Part shown: positions 55,367-64,000 of the stretch, in pieces
Layout: every line of letters begins with the position of its first letter
Position numbering within the stretch: position 1 is the first letter of the stretch
Origin: Ichthyophis bannanicus
Lineage: Eukaryota > Chordata > Amphibia > Gymnophiona > Ichthyophiidae
Length of the DNA: 64,000 nucleotides
Direction of reading: 5' to 3'
Assembly (NCBI GenBank): GCA_033557465.1
Contig: CM066044.1
Coordinates: 193,494,184 to 193,558,183 of the forward strand
Notes under the pieces: generated by a model
The model's database searches: none
What the model was told of the DNA's origin: nothing
The model's input: the letters and a program-made list of their open reading frames with translations, nothing else
Made by a program: the position numbers and the translations under genes

Positions 55367-56192
55367 GAGCATAAAAACATAAGATTTGCTGTACTGCGTC
55401 AGATCAATGGTCCATCAAGCCCAGTATCCCGTTTCCAACAGTGGCCAATCCAGGTCACAAGTACCTTGCAATTTCCCAAAAAGGTACACAGATTCCATGC
55501 TGCTTATCCCAGAAATAATCAGTTAATTTCTAGCAGTCCATTTTAATAACAATTCATGGGCTTTTCCTCCAGAAACCTGTCCAAACGTTTTTTAAACCAA
55601 GCTACACTAAGATCTTTTGCTACATCCTCTGGCAACACGTTACAGAGTTTAATTACATGTTGAGGGAAAAAATATTTTCTCCAATAAGCCTTAAATGTAC
55701 TACTTTGTCCCCTAGTCTTTATACTTTTTGAAAGAATAAAAAACTGATTAATGTTTATCCATTCTGTTCCACTCATTATTTTATAGACCTCTATCATATC
55801 TCACCTCAGCCATCTCTTCCCCTAGAGCCCTAACTGCTTAAGCCTTTCCTTATAGAGGTATCCTTCCATCCCACTTATTATTTTGGTTGCCCTTCTCTGT
55901 ATCTTTTCCAATTTCGGTATACATTTTTTTAGATGCACCAACCAAACTGCACTCAATACTCAAGGTGCAGTTGCACCATTGAGTGATACAAAGGCACTCT
56001 GATCTTCTTTATTTCATTCTCCATTCCTTTGCTTATAGTTGCTAGTGTTTTATTAGCTTTCTTGGCTGCCACTGTTCACTGAGCAGAGGATTTCAATGTA
56101 TTATCCAATATCACACTTAGATTCTTTTCATGTGCGGTGGTTCCTGATGTGGAACTTTGCATCCTCTAGCTATAGTTTGGGTTTTTCTTCCA
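55367..56192 (-). mobile_element. Interrupted CR1, segment 1 (3' end)
   Basis: Inverse CR1 3' end (ACATAAGATTTGCTGTACTGCG..) and the C-terminal RT region, e.g. MIEVYKIMSGTEWINI (55543-55797), running to the block equivalent to the TMQGSTLE region. First of four segments of one minus-strand CR1 spread over 55367-62715. More diverged than 44530-46714. Confidence 0.85.
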
Positions 56193-56195
56193 TAA

Positions 56196-56878
56196 GAGGG
56201 TCATTCTGCACCATGAATAGCAGGGATGTACGTCCTGTCTGGACATACATCCCCGTTATTCATCCCCTGCTGACCCTAGTGCAAAGGCTCCCCATACGTT
56301 CAGTGGTGTTGTATGGGGAGCCTGTGACAGGGTGGTCTGGAGGCAGAGCGAGGGTGAGGTATGAGCTGGCCATGACCCCGGATGTACAGGGCTGATCCTG
56401 CGTTTGGCCCTGTATATCGTGGCTCAGCCTATTAGATGGGGGACTTAGTCCACCTTTAAAGTGGAATAAGTCTCCCTCGATGCGGGGTGACCAGCAGAGG
56501 TCAGCGGCGATGGACAGGTGAGGGGTGCAGGAGCATCCCCATAACCCGACTCTGGCCATGGGAGGCCAGATCATGGGTTGGGCTGCAGGGAAAGAAGATT
56601 TTCGGTGTATGCCAGAGATCACGGCTCCTGAATGAAGTCATAGTGCCATGATGATGGGACGCCATGACACTGCAGCTCCATTCAGGAGCCTGGCTGAGTT
56701 AGCCGGGTAGGTGCCAGACGTGCGGCTGATCAGAATGCATGTCCAGGCCAGGAGACCCGATTCTGATCTCGCGGGCACGTCTAGCCCCCATGGAATCAGA
56801 ATCAGGTACTACCACTGTACGCCCCGATTTTGACCGGCTGTACAGGGGCAGGACATCTACAACAGCATTGGTCCCTGA
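56196..56878. mobile_element. Unclassified insertion in CR1, about 680 bp
   Basis: Absent from paralogous CR1 copies: CR1 reads ..TTTTTCTTCCATAA at the left and GTGCGTAACTTTCCAC at the right, contiguous in the copies at about 6160 and 45360. Weak inverse ends (GAGGGTCATTCTGC and CATTGGTCCC) and TAA/TGA flanks hint at Harbinger type. Contains a short GGACGTACATCC-type palindrome. No coding recognised. Confidence 0.6.
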
Positions 56879-57795
56879 GTGCGTAACTTTCCACTTGTCC
56901 ACATATATATTTCACCTGCCATTTGGATGCTTAGTCTCCCAATTTCTCAAGGTTCTCTTGCAATTTTTCACAATCCACTTGTGATTTACAACATTGAATC
57001 ATTTTGTGTTATCTGTAAATTTGATCACTTCACTGATTGTTCCCATTTCTAGGTTATTTTTAAATAAGTTAAGGTAGTGGGCCTGGTACAGATCCCTGGA
57101 GTATTCCACTATTTATCTTTCTCCTCTGAGAACATTAGTCCTACTCTGTCTTCTGTTTTTTAACTTGTTCTCAATCCATAATAGGACACTGATTCCTATC
57201 CCTTAATTTCCTCAAGAATCACCTTGAGGGACCTTGTCAAATACTTTCTGAAAATTCAGATGCACTATATCCACTGGCTCATCTTTATCTGTTTATTTAC
57301 AACTTCAAAAATAGCAGATTGAGGCAAGACTTCTCTTTGCTAAAGACATGCTGGCTTTGACTTATTAAACCATGACTATCTACATGTTAAGTAATTTTGT
57401 TCTTTATAATTGTTTGGTTTCTATAATTTTTCCTGGCACCGATATCAGGCTCACTGATCTGTAGTTTCCTTGCTCACTCCTAGAACCCTTTTTAAAAATT
57501 GGTGTTATGTTGACCACTCTCTAATCTTTAGGTACTATAGACAATTCTAAGGATAGTTTACAAATTACTAGCAGTAGGTCTGCAATTTCATTTTTTAGTT
57601 CTCTCAGCACCCTTGGATACATACCATCCAATCCAAGTGATTTGCTACTCTTTACTTTGTCAAATTGCCCTATTGTATCTTCCAGGTTCATCAAGACTTG
57701 CTTCAATTCCTCTATTTCATTACTTTTAAATATAATTTCTGGCATGGGTATTTTGCCCATATCTTCTTCAGTAAAGATTGAAGCAAACAATTCAT
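56879..57795 (-). mobile_element. Interrupted CR1, segment 2 (RT core)
   Basis: Continues the inverse CR1 through the RT core. The best open part is 57521-57790: [60 protein letters not shown], equivalent to residues 138-225 of the frame at 44698-46714. Multiple shifts in the YADD half (57000-57500). Confidence 0.85.
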
Positions 57796-57798
57796 TTA

Positions 57799-58258
57799 GG
57801 AGTAATTTTAAAAATTGTAGTTGTGATTTAGATGTCTGAAGAAGTGCACGTGGACATCAAAATTACGGAGGCATCTCCGTAACCATTCTACAAATTTCGT
57901 TCGTAGACATCTCCACTGCAGGGACATCCAAGTAGGGAAAGGGATGTGGTAGAGGTGTGTCCAGGGAGGAGCAATGGACTTAACACATCAATCTCAGAAA
58001 CGTCTGTAGGCACAGCCATGTTTATACCTGATCCAGGCATGAATAGGCATCAGGAAAGTGCATATTTTTACCTTAGATGTCTTGGTTCTGAAATGCTATC
58101 CTGTGGACATCTATATAGATGTTTGATAGAAATTCATATTGGGCACATCCACATTTCTGGAATCATGCCTGAACTTGCACATGCCTGCTTTTTTTTCCAG
58201 ACATTCTGACTTTGACATCCCAGATTGCACTTGGATGTCCTATTGTGAAATTTGCCTC
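57799..58258. mobile_element. MITE in CR1, 460 bp, TTA duplication
   Basis: Left GGAGTAATTTTAAAAATTG and right CTATTGTGAAATTTGCCTC are inverse ends; TTA flanks both sides (57796-57798 and 58259-58261). Removing it restores CR1 sequence (TTCATTTA-GCCTCTATGCTATG compared with TTCATTCAGTCTCTCTGCTATAG at about 46310), so the boundaries are exact. The TTA duplication assigns this terminal family to the PIF/Harbinger type. Confidence 0.85.
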
Positions 58259-58261
58259 TTA

Positions 58262-58875
58262 GCCTCTATGCTATGTCTTGTCCTCCCTTACTGCCCCTTT
58301 TACTCCTCTATCATCTAATGGTTCAACTGACTCCCTCACAGGCTTTTTGCTTTAAATGTACCTGCAAGTTTTTACTATGAGCTTTGCTTCCATGGCAAAC
58401 TTCTTTTCAAATTCTCTGTTTGCCTGCCTTTGCATCTAACCTGTCATGCTTATTCTGTTTCCTATTTTCTTCATTCAGATCCTTTTTTTGACTGAATTTT
58501 TTTTGGCTAGTACAGCCTCTCTTACTTCATCTTTAAACCATACTGACTGTCATTTGGCCTTCCTTTCACTTCTTTAAGCACGGAATACATCTGTTCTGGG
58601 CTTCCAAGATGGTATTTTTAGACTATGTCTAGGCCTGATGTAGAATCTTAACCTTTGCAGCTGCTTCTTTTAGTTTTTTCTTAACTATTTTCCTCATATT
58701 TTCAAAGTCTCCATTTTGAAAGTTAAATGCTAGCACAATAAACAAACAAACTATTGCCAAGTGGTCCTAACACTCTGATCTCTCATACCAGATCCTGTGT
58801 GCCACTAAGGATTAGGTCAAAAATAGCTCCCCCTTGTGCCAGTTCCTGAACCAGCTGCTCTATGAAGCAACCATT
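58262..58875 (-). mobile_element. Interrupted CR1, segment 3 (linker)
   Basis: Inverse of the region between endonuclease and RT (CTTTTACTCCTCTATCATC, TTTTTGCTTTAAATGTACC, CTTTCAAAATGGAGACTT inverse). It ends at CATTTATTT where an L2-like tail starts. Confidence 0.8.
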
Positions 58876-59393
58876 TATTTAACTACATTTAATTTCATTT
58901 CAGTATTTCTATTCCACCTTTACAGAATAATTCAATGTGTATCACAGGGCCTTTACTAAGTAGTATAGTGTGGATTGCTGAGAAACAAAAGCAAAATGGG
59001 AAGTAATCATTACAGAATCATTTTAGATCAGTGCCGAGGCTAAAAGTGATGACTTTGAGTGGAGGCTAGGAATTTGCAGAATAAAAAGGTTTTGAAGTGT
59101 TTTCTGAAGGTCATGTAGTTATTCTCAGGTTTTAAAGTATTGGGAAGTTCATTCCAGTAAACAGTGGCACGATAGGTGAATAATTTGTTCAAGGCGCTCT
59201 TTAGGTTGTAGTTCTTCAAGGAGAAATGACTTAGGTTGTCGACTTTCAACAACTGGAGTTTTATATAGGATTGGGAGTATGTCAGCATATTTGTCCTGTA
59301 GGCTGGAGAGGTACCATTCTGAATTTTGAATTCAAAGCATAGCAGAGTTTTGAGACAATTCTCCAGAGGACTGGTAGCCAGTGTAGTTTTATT
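58876..59393 (-). pseudogene. L2-like element nested in CR1, RT C-terminus
   Basis: The tail ATTTAATTTCATTTCAGTA..TATTCCACC (inverse) starts at about 58876. 59040-59396 encodes NCLKTLLCFEFKIQNGTSPAYRTNML, a LFTYRATVYWNELPNTLK segment and FRKHFKTFLF, the terminal part of an L2-type RT. A Penelope-like element cuts it at 59393; a few further bases (62128-62135) are on the other side. The last 118 codons are open. Confidence 0.75.
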
Positions 59394-59433
59394 CACAATA
59401 TAACTATCGGTCTATTTTTCAGAGGGATATGAG

Positions 59434-59918
59434 CTACTAGGACTAAAGGTAAAACCCTCTACCAATTAGAAAAAGCTCCGATTTTGCACTGTTCTTTGCT
59501 CAAACACCAAACCAAAACCCTTACATCAGAATTATTGAATGAGAATGAACCAATGGTCTGTTTAAATCTGCAACACGGGGTAACTTGCCCCGAAGCTGCT
59601 AACTCCGATTACATCAACGACCATATATATGGTTCACAACTCTGTTGATTGAACGTTTATAAATGAAATGTGAGTCAGAACTTATCTGAATGTTGAAATT
59701 TTCTTTTCCAACTTGCATAAGATAGTCGTGCTGCTATCAAACAGTAATTGAATACCGTCCCCGACGTCACCTCTAGGGTACCATTTACTGCACGTTTCAG
59801 TTCTTCTTCAGGGGGTACACATTTATTGAAAACGGCACTGTCTGCAAGGAAGCATAGCGACATCAGAGATTATAAGGACTTGAATATTTGCTCGTACTGC
59901 CTGAACTATGTCAGAATG
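59434..59918 (-). repeat. Penelope terminal repeat (3' side)
   Basis: About 485 bp, from CTACTAGGACTAAAGG to CTGAACTATGTCAGAAT. It is the inverse of 61632-62115 with scattered substitutions. Contains a minus-strand hammerhead core at 59759-59815. The frame crossing it is a by-product. Confidence 0.9.
59759..59815 (-). ncRNA. Hammerhead ribozyme core, Penelope repeat copy 1
   Basis: Minus strand, in order: CCCC (stem I), CTGAAGA (core, C3-A9), AGAACT (very short stem II), GAAA (core), ACGT..loop..ACGT (stem III, including A15.1 and U16.1), C17 cleavage position, then GGGG (stem I). This is the type I order reported for Penelope-like elements, where the ribozyme is thought to act in processing the RNA. 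Stem II has at most two pairs and stem I about four, so activity as a monomer may be low. Confidence 0.7.
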
Positions 59919-60113
59919 GATCTTATTCAGAGGACCTTATGAACGGGGTAGATCTCACCTTCGTTGCGCCAGAAAATAATCCTGCAATCGGATAAAGCAT
60001 GGAATATGGAGCGTGTTACAATGAAGCTCTCAAGCTTTCCCAAAATAACGCTGCGCATGCGGAGGGCAGCCCCTGTGTTTTATAGGTAGTTTAGAAACGA
60101 CGTGGCGGTGAAA

Positions 60114-61622
60114 TCACATGCATGCTCGCCACTCGATCATGTTGTTTAAACCTCCTGGGATAACTGTCTTCAATCGATAAATCCATCTTTGTTCCAATAT
60201 CAGTAGCGTCTGTGTTCGTGATCTTCCCCTTCTACCAGTCAATACTGTATCTATTGCAAACACACGCAACTCTTCAAATGAATGATGGTTTTGTAGACAA
60301 TGAGGTACTATGGGAGCTTCTTGGACCCTGCACCGAATCCTGCTACGGTGTTCATTGATGCGAACTCGCAGTGGACGTACGGTCTGACCGACATATAGGA
60401 GACCACATGGACATCTAATCCCATATATCACGTGGTCAGAGTCACAGGTGGTAGATTGTTTCAGGACATAATGCCGATCATGGTAATCAAAACTATCCAC
60501 ATCATCCATAACAGTGCAAACATTGCAATGACCACATTTTTTGTGTCCAGGGATACTGTTTTCTGAGTGTGTTACAACTCCTCGTAACTTTGCCGGGCTA
60601 AGAATTTCCTTTAGGTTTTGTTGGCGAGTCCACACACACTGGATACGCTTGTCGGATAAACCTGGTAAGGTGCTTAGTACATTTTGATGTCGGCTAATAA
60701 TTTGTTGAATATTTCTACTAAATGGGGAGTACTGAGTCACAAAATTTATGTAGTCCTCATCAACTGTTGAAGTAGATGACTTCTCACGGGTTTGCAATAG
60801 CAACGCTCTATTATTGTAAAGAGCCCTTTTATAAGCTGATTTGACTACCGCTACAGGGTAACCTCGAGAATAAAAATCCTGCATCAACATTTTAGCTTGC
60901 TGTTTATAATTTTGTATACGAGAACAGTTTCTTCTGTATCTAATGAACTGCGATAGAGGTAAACTATCGCGTAATTGTCGGGGATGTCTACTGTTGTAGT
61001 GTAATAACGTATTTCGATCTGGGGATTTCTTATATACCCTGGTATCCCATCCAAGAGAACTCTTCTGAATCTCCACGTCTAAAAAAACAATTTTTTGTTC
61101 ATGGTAAGTGCTGGTGAATTGGATATGTGAATTGACTCCATTTAACCAGTTGACGAATTCTTGCAGATCTTTAGCCGTACCATTCCACAGAACAAAAACG
61201 TCATCAATGAAGCGTTTCCACAGAACTAACTGATGTCGGTAAGGTGAAAGAGCCAACCAATGTTGTTCATACTCTTTCATGTACAGATTCGCCACGGATG
61301 GAGCACACGTGGCTCCCATGGCTACCCCTGATGTCTGTTTGTATAATGTTTCTTCGAATTGGAAGTAGTTCTCAAAGATAGTGAGCTCAGCCAACTGGGA
61401 AATAAAAGTGATGAGTTCTTCAGATAAAACATCACAATTCCGCAAGGAAGTATTAATTACTTCATGGGCCGCTCGTTGGGGAATACTCGTATAGAGGGCA
61501 GAGACGTCCAATGTTGCCAAAAGTATATTTTCTTTGGAAGCCCATTCTGAATATTCCATCAAGATGTTTAAAAAATGGGACGTGTCTTTAAAGTACGAGG
61601 GGATTGTGGACATAGTGGACAT
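60114..61622 (-). CDS. Penelope-like reverse transcriptase with GIY-YIG endonuclease, 5'-truncated
   Basis: An open frame of 502 codons. RT part: LLATLDVSALYTSIP near 34-48 (first catalytic Asp at 39), SGVAMGATCAPSVANLYM near 98-115 and FIDDVFVLW at 139-146 (catalytic DD). Linker with CGHCNVC at 363-369. C-terminal GIY-YIG nuclease: HVIYGIRCPCGLLYVGQT at 397-414 with both half-motifs, R and NEH at 417-425, and LEQRWIYRLKT..GLN near 477-493. The enzyme combines copying and DNA cleavage in one chain. The N-terminus and first RT motifs are missing: the frame begins at the junction with the inverted arm (61632), so the apparent start is not native. Confidence 0.95.
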   Translation of the reverse strand: MSTMSTIPSYFKDTSHFLNILMEYSEWASKENILLATLDVSALYTSIPQRAAHEVINTSLRNCDVLSEELITFISQLAELTIFENYFQFEETLYKQTSGVAMGATCAPSVANLYMKEYEQHWLALSPYRHQLVLWKRFIDDVFVLWNGTAKDLQEFVNWLNGVNSHIQFTSTYHEQKIVFLDVEIQKSSLGWDTRVYKKSPDRNTLLHYNSRHPRQLRDSLPLSQFIRYRRNCSRIQNYKQQAKMLMQDFYSRGYPVAVVKSAYKRALYNNRALLLQTREKSSTSTVDEDYINFVTQYSPFSRNIQQIISRHQNVLSTLPGLSDKRIQCVWTRQQNLKEILSPAKLRGVVTHSENSIPGHKKCGHCNVCTVMDDVDSFDYHDRHYVLKQSTTCDSDHVIYGIRCPCGLLYVGQTVRPLRVRINEHRSRIRCRVQEAPIVPHCLQNHHSFEELRVFAIDTVLTGRRGRSRTQTLLILEQRWIYRLKTVIPGGLNNMIEWRACM

Positions 61623-61631
61623 TTCTTAGTG

Positions 61632-62115
61632 ATTCTGACATAGTTCAGGCAGTACGAGCAAATATTCAAGTCCTTATAATCTCTGATGTCGCTATGCTTC
61701 CTTGCAGACAGTGCCGTTTTCCACAAATGTCTACCCCCTGAAGAAGAACTGAAACGTGCAGTAAATGGTACCCTAGAGGTGACGTCGGGGACGGTATTCA
61801 ATTACTGTTTGATAGCAGCACGACTATATTATGCAAGTTGGAAAAGAAAATGTCAACATTCAGATAAGTTCTGACTCACATTTCATTTATAAACGTTCAA
61901 TCAACAGAGTTGTGAACCATATATATGGTCGTTGATGTAATCGGAGTTAGCAGCTTCGGGGCAAGTTACCCCGTGTTGCAGATTTAAACAGACCATTGGT
62001 TCATTCTCATTCAATAATTCTGATGTAAGGGTTTTGGTTTGGTGTTTGAGCAAAGAATAGTGCAAAATCGGAGCTTTTTCTAATTGGTAGAGGGTTTTAC
62101 CTTTAGTCCTAGTAG
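61632..62115 (+). repeat. Penelope terminal repeat (5' side, inverted)
   Basis: About 484 bp, inverse of 59434-59918. Its join to the truncated ORF is at about 61625-61632. It overlaps the AG of the target duplication at its outer end. Confidence 0.9.
61734..61790 (+). ncRNA. Hammerhead ribozyme core, Penelope repeat copy 2
   Basis: CCCC 61734-61737, CTGAAGA 61738-61744, AGAACT 61745-61750, GAAA 61751-61754, stem III ACGT (61754-61757) with ACGT (61782-61785), C17 at 61786 and GGGG 61787-61790. All core positions are conserved relative to the copy in the other arm, on the opposite strand. Confidence 0.7.
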
Positions 62116-62135
62116 TGTAGTTTTATTAACAAGTT

Positions 62136-62715
62136 TCATCTACAGACATTGTCTCCTTAGCATGTCCTGATGTGACATTCATGCAGTTAATACTGAGATA
62201 ATTCAAATCACCCATTATTATTGTGCTGCCAGTTTTGCCGATTTCCCTAATTTCTCTATTTATTCTGGCCAGGCGGATGGTAGTACACCCTCCACTGTCA
62301 CCCCTTCCCCTTCTCATAGGAAATTTCTATTCATAAAGATTTTGTTTTATGAAAAACTTTTATCATGTTTGACTCAATGCCCTTTTTAAAATATATTACC
62401 ACCCCTCCACCAATATGATCTACCTTGTCATTGTGGTATAATTTGTACCCTGGTAAATTGTGTCCTATTGGTTGTCCTCCTTCCACTCTCTGTGTGTTGA
62501 TTGTTATATATTTAACTCTTCATTAAGTACAATATATTCTAACTCTCCTATCTTATTTTTTAGATCCTAGCATTTTTATACAGGCATTTCAAAGTCTGTT
62601 TTTATTCATATTGACCACCTGTTTATCAGCTGACGGACTAATTTGGAATCTTTCAGCTCTGACTGCTGCTTGCTTAAAGGTACCTGGACTACTTTTAGTG
62701 GTTAAGCAAATATAA
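62136..62715 (-). mobile_element. Interrupted CR1, segment 4 (endonuclease side)
   Basis: Inverse CR1 endonuclease region: minus-strand frame 62126-62317 includes IIMGDLNY (GDLN of the nuclease), and further upstream CCTTGTCATTGTGGTATAATTTG and CTGGACTACTTTTAG are recognisable CR1 pieces. Badly decayed. Completes the CR1 begun at 55367. Confidence 0.8.
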
Positions 62716-62839
62716 ATAAAGTAAAATAAAAGAAAGCCTGGATCGACCAGGACTGGATATTATGTGGAAGCAGTGCTCACAGCCCTCGTGTAAAGGAGCC
62801 CCGGACATTGGTGAGAGTGACACTTGATGGCCCATCACT

Positions 62840-64000
62840 TGGGAATTTCTATAACAAGATGCCTGCTGCTTTTGATATCGTTGTCACACCTTATCCTCGA
62901 TACCCAGTTCTTGCTTAGATTTAGGGGCTCTGTTCTGTCCTGTTTTCTCTTCTATTGCACTTTTAGTGTATGTTCTGGTAATTCCTCCTCTACCGCCAAC
63001 CCAATTTTCAGTCGGCGTACCTCAGGGCTCTGTCTTAGAACCTTCTCCTTTTCTCTCTCTACACTCGGTCCCTTGGTGCACTTATTTCCTCCCATGGTTT
63101 CCAGTAGCATCTTTATACTGATGACTCTTGGATCTACCTTTCTGCGCCTGAAATCTCTCCAGGAATCCAGACCCGTGTATCTGCCTGCTTTATCTGACAT
63201 TGCTGCATTGGTGTCTCACCGCTGTCTGAAATTGAACATGGCCAAAACTGAGCTCCTTATCTTTCCCCCTAAACCCTTCCTCCCTTCTCTATATCTGTGG
63301 ATAATGCTACACTCCTCCCCGTTTCCTCATTTCACAACCTTTGGGTCATCTTTGACTCTACTCTCTCTTTCTCTGCACATATGCAACAAATAGCTAAAAC
63401 TTGTCGCTTCTTTCTCTATAACATCGGCAAAATTTGTGTCTTCCTTTCAAAACATACTCCTAAGACTCTTATCCACTTTCTAGTCACCTCCCGCCTTGAC
63501 TATTGCAACTTGCTCCTTGCTGGTCTCCCTCTGAATCATCTGTCTCCCCTTCTATCTGTTCAACACTCTGCTGCACTGCTTACCGTCCGCCGGCGTCACT
63601 ATGCTCTTGTAACCCCTCTTCTCAAGTCACTTCAGCTTCCACATCCAGTTCAAACTTCTCCTATTGACCTACAAGTGCATTCATTCTGCGGCTCCTCGCT
63701 ACCTTTCCTCTCTTATTTCATTCTACACCCCTCCTCTGGCAGATCCTTTCTAGCTGTGCCCTTCTCTGCCATTGCCAACATCAGACCGATCGTTCCACCT
63801 TGCTGCTCTATATGCCGGGAACAAACTACCTGAGTCAATACATCAGACTCCTTCTCTAGCCGGATCCAAAGTCACTTTTGGATCCTGATGTTCTTCACTC
63901 TCTTGTTCATTGCTTATGTGTATCTTACCATACTCTAGCCCTCCGTTTTGTGGTGATGTTTATCTTGATTACATTGTAAGTTCTGATGAGCAGAGACTGA
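62840..64000 (+). pseudogene. L2-like LINE, RT and 3' end, runs off window
   Basis: Plus strand: a region equivalent to VPQGSVLEPSP then FQ-HLYTDDSWIYLSAP (YADD-equivalent TDD, 63100-63150), LSDIAALVSHRCLKLNMAKTELLIFPPK (63190-63280), FHNLWVIFDSTLSFSAHMQQIAKTCRFFLYNI (63297 on), LVTSRLDYCNLLLAGLP and LLKSLQLPHPVQ. It then ends TTACATTGTAAGTTCTGATGAGCAG, an L2-type 3' end. At least three frame breaks. Same family as 51195-52208. Confidence 0.8.

Larger units (their letters stand above)
59394..62113 (-). mobile_element. Penelope-like element with inverted terminal repeats and 14-bp TSD
   Basis: AGTGTAGTTTTATT is exactly duplicated at 59380-59393 and 62114-62127. Inside are near-identical inverted repeats of about 485 bp (59434-59918 and 61632-62115), a 40-bp unpaired extension on the 3' side (59394-59433), and between the arms an ORF for a Penelope-type reverse transcriptase and GIY-YIG nuclease on the minus strand. 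Inverted LTR-like repeats, a short extension and 5' truncation of the ORF at the arm junction are known features of Penelope insertions. The arms differ by few bases, so it is young. Each arm has a hammerhead-ribozyme core. Confidence 0.95.

Noticed and set aside
59675..59863. Small protein shared by both Penelope arms (62 codons)
   Set aside because: The frame crosses the hammerhead core and terminal repeat; similarity between arms is explained by the repeat itself.

Overview
The window is a non-coding, repeat-dominated piece of a large vertebrate genome. No complete protein-coding host gene, rRNA or functional tRNA can be supported. CR1, L2-like, RTE, Tx1-like L1 and Penelope-like retroelements occur together with many hAT and PIF/Harbinger-type foldback DNA elements and a tRNA-derived SINE. 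That mixture, plus the particular CR1, SINE and foldback families, fits an amphibian. My best guess is a caecilian, but this rests on remembered repeat families, not a search, and a reptile is not excluded.

Layout. 0-7 kb: small hAT/foldback elements, a decayed Penelope-like inverted pair, a 3.1-kb hAT-like element holding a hairpin and a 2.5-kb array of 47-bp repeats, then a CR1-like copy split by an opposite-strand CR1. 7-14.9 kb: short DNA elements in otherwise anonymous sequence, with a possible minus-strand TATA promoter and 5' exon near 13.8-13.9 kb. 14.9-16.6 kb: hAT element with a perfect 8-bp target-site duplication (TSD). 17-22 kb: foldbacks and an L2-like fragment. 23.4-29.6 kb: full-length minus-strand Tx1-like L1 with a 16-bp TSD, lightly damaged. 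32.4-36.9 kb: a 4.5-kb Harbinger-type element with a decayed probable transposase and three related tRNA-like modules. 37.3-38.8 kb: a second hAT with a perfect TSD whose interior matches the 14.9-kb element although its ends differ. 39-49 kb: CR1 copies, including one with an open reverse-transcriptase frame nested in another CR1, and a 1.1-kb long inverted repeat. 50-55 kb: opposed L2-like elements, a SINE, a Tc1 end and an RTE element with a second, inverted RTE tail. 55.4-62.7 kb: one minus-strand CR1 interrupted by two DNA elements and by an L2-like copy that itself carries a Penelope-like element. 62.8-64 kb: an L2-like element running off the window.

The most notable items are the Penelope-like element (RT plus GIY-YIG endonuclease, near-identical inverted arms each holding a hammerhead-ribozyme core), the two hAT elements that share a body but not termini, and the tRNA-like modules inside the Harbinger element. 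The genes here do not cooperate in a host pathway. Each open frame is a selfish element's own machinery, and the nesting gives a relative order of insertion.
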